A stretch of DNA of 37,430 bases from Bacillota bacterium (lineage in GTDB: Bacteria; Bacillota; Clostridia; Acetivibrionales; Acetivibrionaceae): the NCBI GenBank assembly GCA_023398495.1, contig JAEWSG010000022.1, positions 1 to 37,430 on the forward strand, written 5' to 3'. Both the position numbers and the translations under genes were made by a program. Positions 35,664 to 37,430 of the stretch are shown one piece after another. The notes under the pieces are model-generated. The model did no database searches. It worked only from the letters and a program-made list of their open reading frames with translations, and was not told where the DNA came from. Numbering within the stretch: the stretch's first letter is position 1; each line of letters begins with the position of its first letter.

Positions 35664-35723
35664 TGGTGCCGAAGGTCGGACTCGAACCGACACGATATCA
35701 CTACCGCTGGATTTTGAGTCCAA
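35664..35723 (-). tRNA. 3' half of tRNA-Leu(CAA), probable att site
   Basis: The minus strand holds the 3' strand of the anticodon stem with loop CTCAAAA (anticodon CAA), a variable arm CGGT/ATCG, the T arm GTCGG-TTCGAGT-CCGAC and the acceptor CTTCGGC-A-CCA. The D arm and the 5' acceptor GCCGAAG are absent: sequence to the right of 35723 does not continue the tRNA. This is the expected footprint where an element integrated into a tRNA gene, leaving the displaced 3' end beside its native terminator. The intact gene should lie to the right, outside the window. Confidence 0.7.
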
Positions 35724-35976
35724 AAACAGACATAATATATGGTGTTGTCTCAAATTATTGTATACCACTTTATTTTATTTACAATTCAGTGATTTAAGGC
35801 ACTGGACGGTAGTTTTGTTTTGTATTTTATGTAATCTGCTTTATATTCAAAATTAAACTTAAAAAATATGTCTGTTAGAAAAATGTTAGAAGTTTATTAT
35901 TTAATTCCATTTCTACAAACTGCTTTTCATTAGAAGGTAGTTTTTTTATTGCCAAAAAACGAGGAGGAATAAATGA
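35724..35976 (+). promoter_or_regulatory. Element-side sequence between the tRNA scar and parA
   Basis: AT-rich and without a gene. A hairpin at about 35917-35948 (AAACT...AGTTT then seven T) could be a terminator or leader structure just before the GAGGAGGA ribosome site of parA. Confidence 0.35.
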
Positions 35977-36231
35977 ATGAAAAAAATTGCAGTTCTTAAC
36001 AACAAAGGCGGTGTCGGTAAAAGCACAATATCAGTCCAGCTCTCCCACGGCCTTGCAAAACTCGGATTCAGTGTTCTGCTACTTGACCTGGATGGTCAGA
36101 ATGACTCAAGCCTATTTCTCGGTTTCTCAGAAGATTTATATAAAAAGTCTTTTTATGACCTGCTAAGCAAAAGAAATCCTACGAAAATTCACGACTGTAT
36201 AATAAAAGCAAGGGGTTCGAGATACTCTTGA
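35977..36231 (+). pseudogene. Truncated ParA/Soj ATPase
   Basis: This 84-codon frame begins like ParA: KIAVLNNKGGVGKSTISVQL (deviant Walker A), then VLLLDLDGQNDSSLFLGF (Walker A'). Family members have about 250-280 residues and partition plasmids or ICEs. Here the frame ends after NPTKIHDCIIKARG and the rest is deleted, with a different coding sequence following in another frame from about 36212. GAGGAGGA lies 10 nt before the ATG. It is inactive as a partition ATPase. Confidence 0.8.
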
Positions 36232-36598
36232 AAAAATAAATCCATATGTAATCAACGATGCAATCACACCTATGAAAAGAGCCTTAGCCAACGGGATAAC
36301 AATAAGTTCAACAAAACATTATCTGATGAGCTGCATTTTTAACTCTATAACTGATTACATGCACCATGAACTTGTAGAGGGTAATATATACAAACCTCAA
36401 AAAACAATATTCGATATCGCAAAGGGCACTGAGTTTGAAGAACCGGTAAACACTTTATCCAAAAATTTTTCTGAAATAGTGTTCAATACATTTTTCAAAG
36501 ATAAAATAACTGACATTAAATTCAAAAACGGTATCCTGACCTTATTCACCACATCTGACTACATCGCTTCAGCATTAACTACAAACTATAATCTTTAA
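36212..36598 (+). pseudogene. C-terminal part of a plasmid/ICE replication protein
   Basis: The frame starts without an initiator (GVRDTLEKINPYVINDAITP) right where parA breaks off. It reads through ISSTKHYLMSCIFNSITDYM, like the C-terminal part of clostridial replication initiators, and ends with IVFNTFFKDKITDIKFKNGI and LFTTSDYIASAL, which resembles a DnaA N-terminal-type domain. The N-terminal DNA-binding part is missing. An internal ATG at 36272 has no good ribosome site. The assignment to replication is by likeness and moderate. Confidence 0.5.
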
Positions 36599-36600
36599 AA

Positions 36601-36923
36601 AAGCTCAACAGACAAGACCCTGAATTACATGATATGGCTCTTAGCAAAAAAGATTTACGAAGTTTTAAGCGTGAACTAAAAAGTTATGGAGTTGATTTTG
36701 CAATTAAGAAAGACCCAACACAGCCCAACAACTACACGGTATACTTCAAAGGAAAAGATGCAGCTCAAATTCAAAATGCTTTAAAAACTGCATAGCCAAA
36801 CAATTTTCAAAAAGCCAAAAACCATCACTAAAAGAACGAATTAAAAATGTACTGAATAAATATGCAGCTCAAGAAAACGAATTTCCAATCGGCAAAACAA
36901 AAGAAAAAACACTTTCAAGATAA
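36601..36923 (+). pseudogene. Frameshifted PcfB/DUF3801-like conjugation protein
   Basis: The frame reads LRSFKRELKSYGVDFAIKKD and YTVYFKGKDAAQIQNALK, the conserved core of PcfB/DUF3801 proteins of conjugative elements. It stops at 36793-36795. The downstream tail continues in another frame (QKPSLKERIKNVLNK) to 36923. The N-terminal part is absent. PcfB belongs to the conjugative relaxosome or coupling machinery, supporting a decayed ICE. Confidence 0.6.
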
Positions 36924-37430
36924 AAATACAATAAATATCAAGATTAATAAAGCTAAATAGTGATTGCGTTTACCAAATATTGCAAGTCCGTCAACTCATA
37001 GGAAGGCTTTTTTGTAAAAAAAATCTTTTAAATTTGTTGAAAACAGTAACCATTGTTTCGTTCCAACTAAAAAGCAAAGCAAGTAGATTTCCATTAACAT
37101 GAGTAGTGAAAAATAAGAACTCAGCTGCTTTATTAAAGTAGGAATTTGTAAAGGTAAATTCTACTGTGGACATTATATTGGATTTGCAAAAGTAAATTCC
37201 ACTCACACAAGAATTGGGGTGGATTTTACTTTTGCAATTAAAGTAATATATTTATCAAAAAAGCTAAAAAAATGAATATTGCGTTTACTGCAAAAATATG
37301 GTACGATTTAATCAACTAATGCAAACACAATATATTCTGTATACTTTTCGTAGTTTATTATATACTCGGTTTACTTTATTTAGAGTAAAGTAAATAGTCT
37401 TACTTCATTGTTACTTTAGATTGAAGTGTT
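36924..37430. other. AT-rich tail of the window, no gene seen
   Basis: No supported frame occurs in these 507 bases. They hold an inverted repeat at 37184-37237, a related direct repeat at 37146-37166, the motif ATTGCGTTTAC at 36964 and 37279, and TTTACTTTA...TAAAGTAAA near 37370-37393, which may be an operator or the end of an insertion element. Confidence 0.4.
37184..37237. repeat. 19-bp inverted repeat, possible IS end
   Basis: TTGCAAAAGTAAATTCCAC (37184-37202) pairs with GTGGATTTTACTTTTGCAA (37219-37237) with one mismatch. A diverged direct copy (TTTGTAAAGGTAAATTCTAC) lies at 37145-37164. Multiple short terminal repeats of this look occur at ends of IS21-type elements, but no transposase gene is present. 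Confidence 0.45.

Noticed and set aside
1..37430. CRISPR array
   Set aside because: No regularly spaced direct repeats of 24-40 bp are present. The 36-bp direct repeat at 6267/6369 occurs only twice and is palindromic with a hairpin between.

Overview
The window looks like chromosome from a low-GC, cellulosome-forming clostridium of the Acetivibrio / Pseudobacteroides / Ruminiclostridium group. The signs are two proteins with duplicated dockerin repeats, a dockerin-bearing GH44 enzyme with PKD and C-terminal binding modules, a GH16 licheninase, a GH113-type mannanase and a sigma-I/RsgI regulator, the class of regulator that cellulolytic clostridia use to sense polysaccharide. The species is not established from sequence alone.

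Region 1 (1-8.7 kb): a sigma-I-like domain joined in one reading frame to an RsgI-type anti-sigma domain, a membrane helix and an extracellular Ig-like module (228-1859). On the minus strand follow two paralogous membrane proteins with degenerate GGDEF and intact HD-GYP domains, an orphan solute-binding protein, an alpha/beta hydrolase and a cyclase-family hydrolase. Region 2 (8.8-17.1 kb): a lipoprotein of the DUF4015 putative glycosidase family, then a five-gene minus-strand operon (GH113-like mannanase, ABC exporter, Fe-dependent alcohol dehydrogenase, NAD-dependent epimerase, SDR) divergent from an AraC regulator. Region 3 (17.4-29 kb): an unknown protein, a dockerin protein without a signal peptide, an FtsK/SpoIIIE translocase, a 34-codon gene for a secreted micro-peptide, the GH44 enzyme, a membrane/TPR protein and a licheninase behind a long leader.

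Region 4 (29-35.5 kb): a membrane-anchored PstS-like protein, then a decayed accessory segment. It holds a Bro-N/Fic gene split by a stop, fragments that resemble the two ends of a BREX locus, a small HTH protein, a LysM protein, a truncated serine hydrolase, a zinc-ribbon protein and a polytopic membrane protein. Region 5 (35.6 kb to the end): a 3' half of tRNA-Leu(CAA), best read as the att scar of an integrated element. The element appears to run rightwards and carries broken parA, a replication-protein-like tail and a PcfB/DUF3801-like gene.

A palindromic repeat family (core TATCGCAGCGGAACCTG plus its complement) is scattered through 6-23 kb, mostly just past gene 3' ends. In one gene it supplies the last residues and the stop codon. 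The most notable observations are the sigma/anti-sigma fusion, the secreted micro-peptide, the possible BREX deletion scar and the pairing of an orphan binding protein with c-di-GMP-type membrane proteins.
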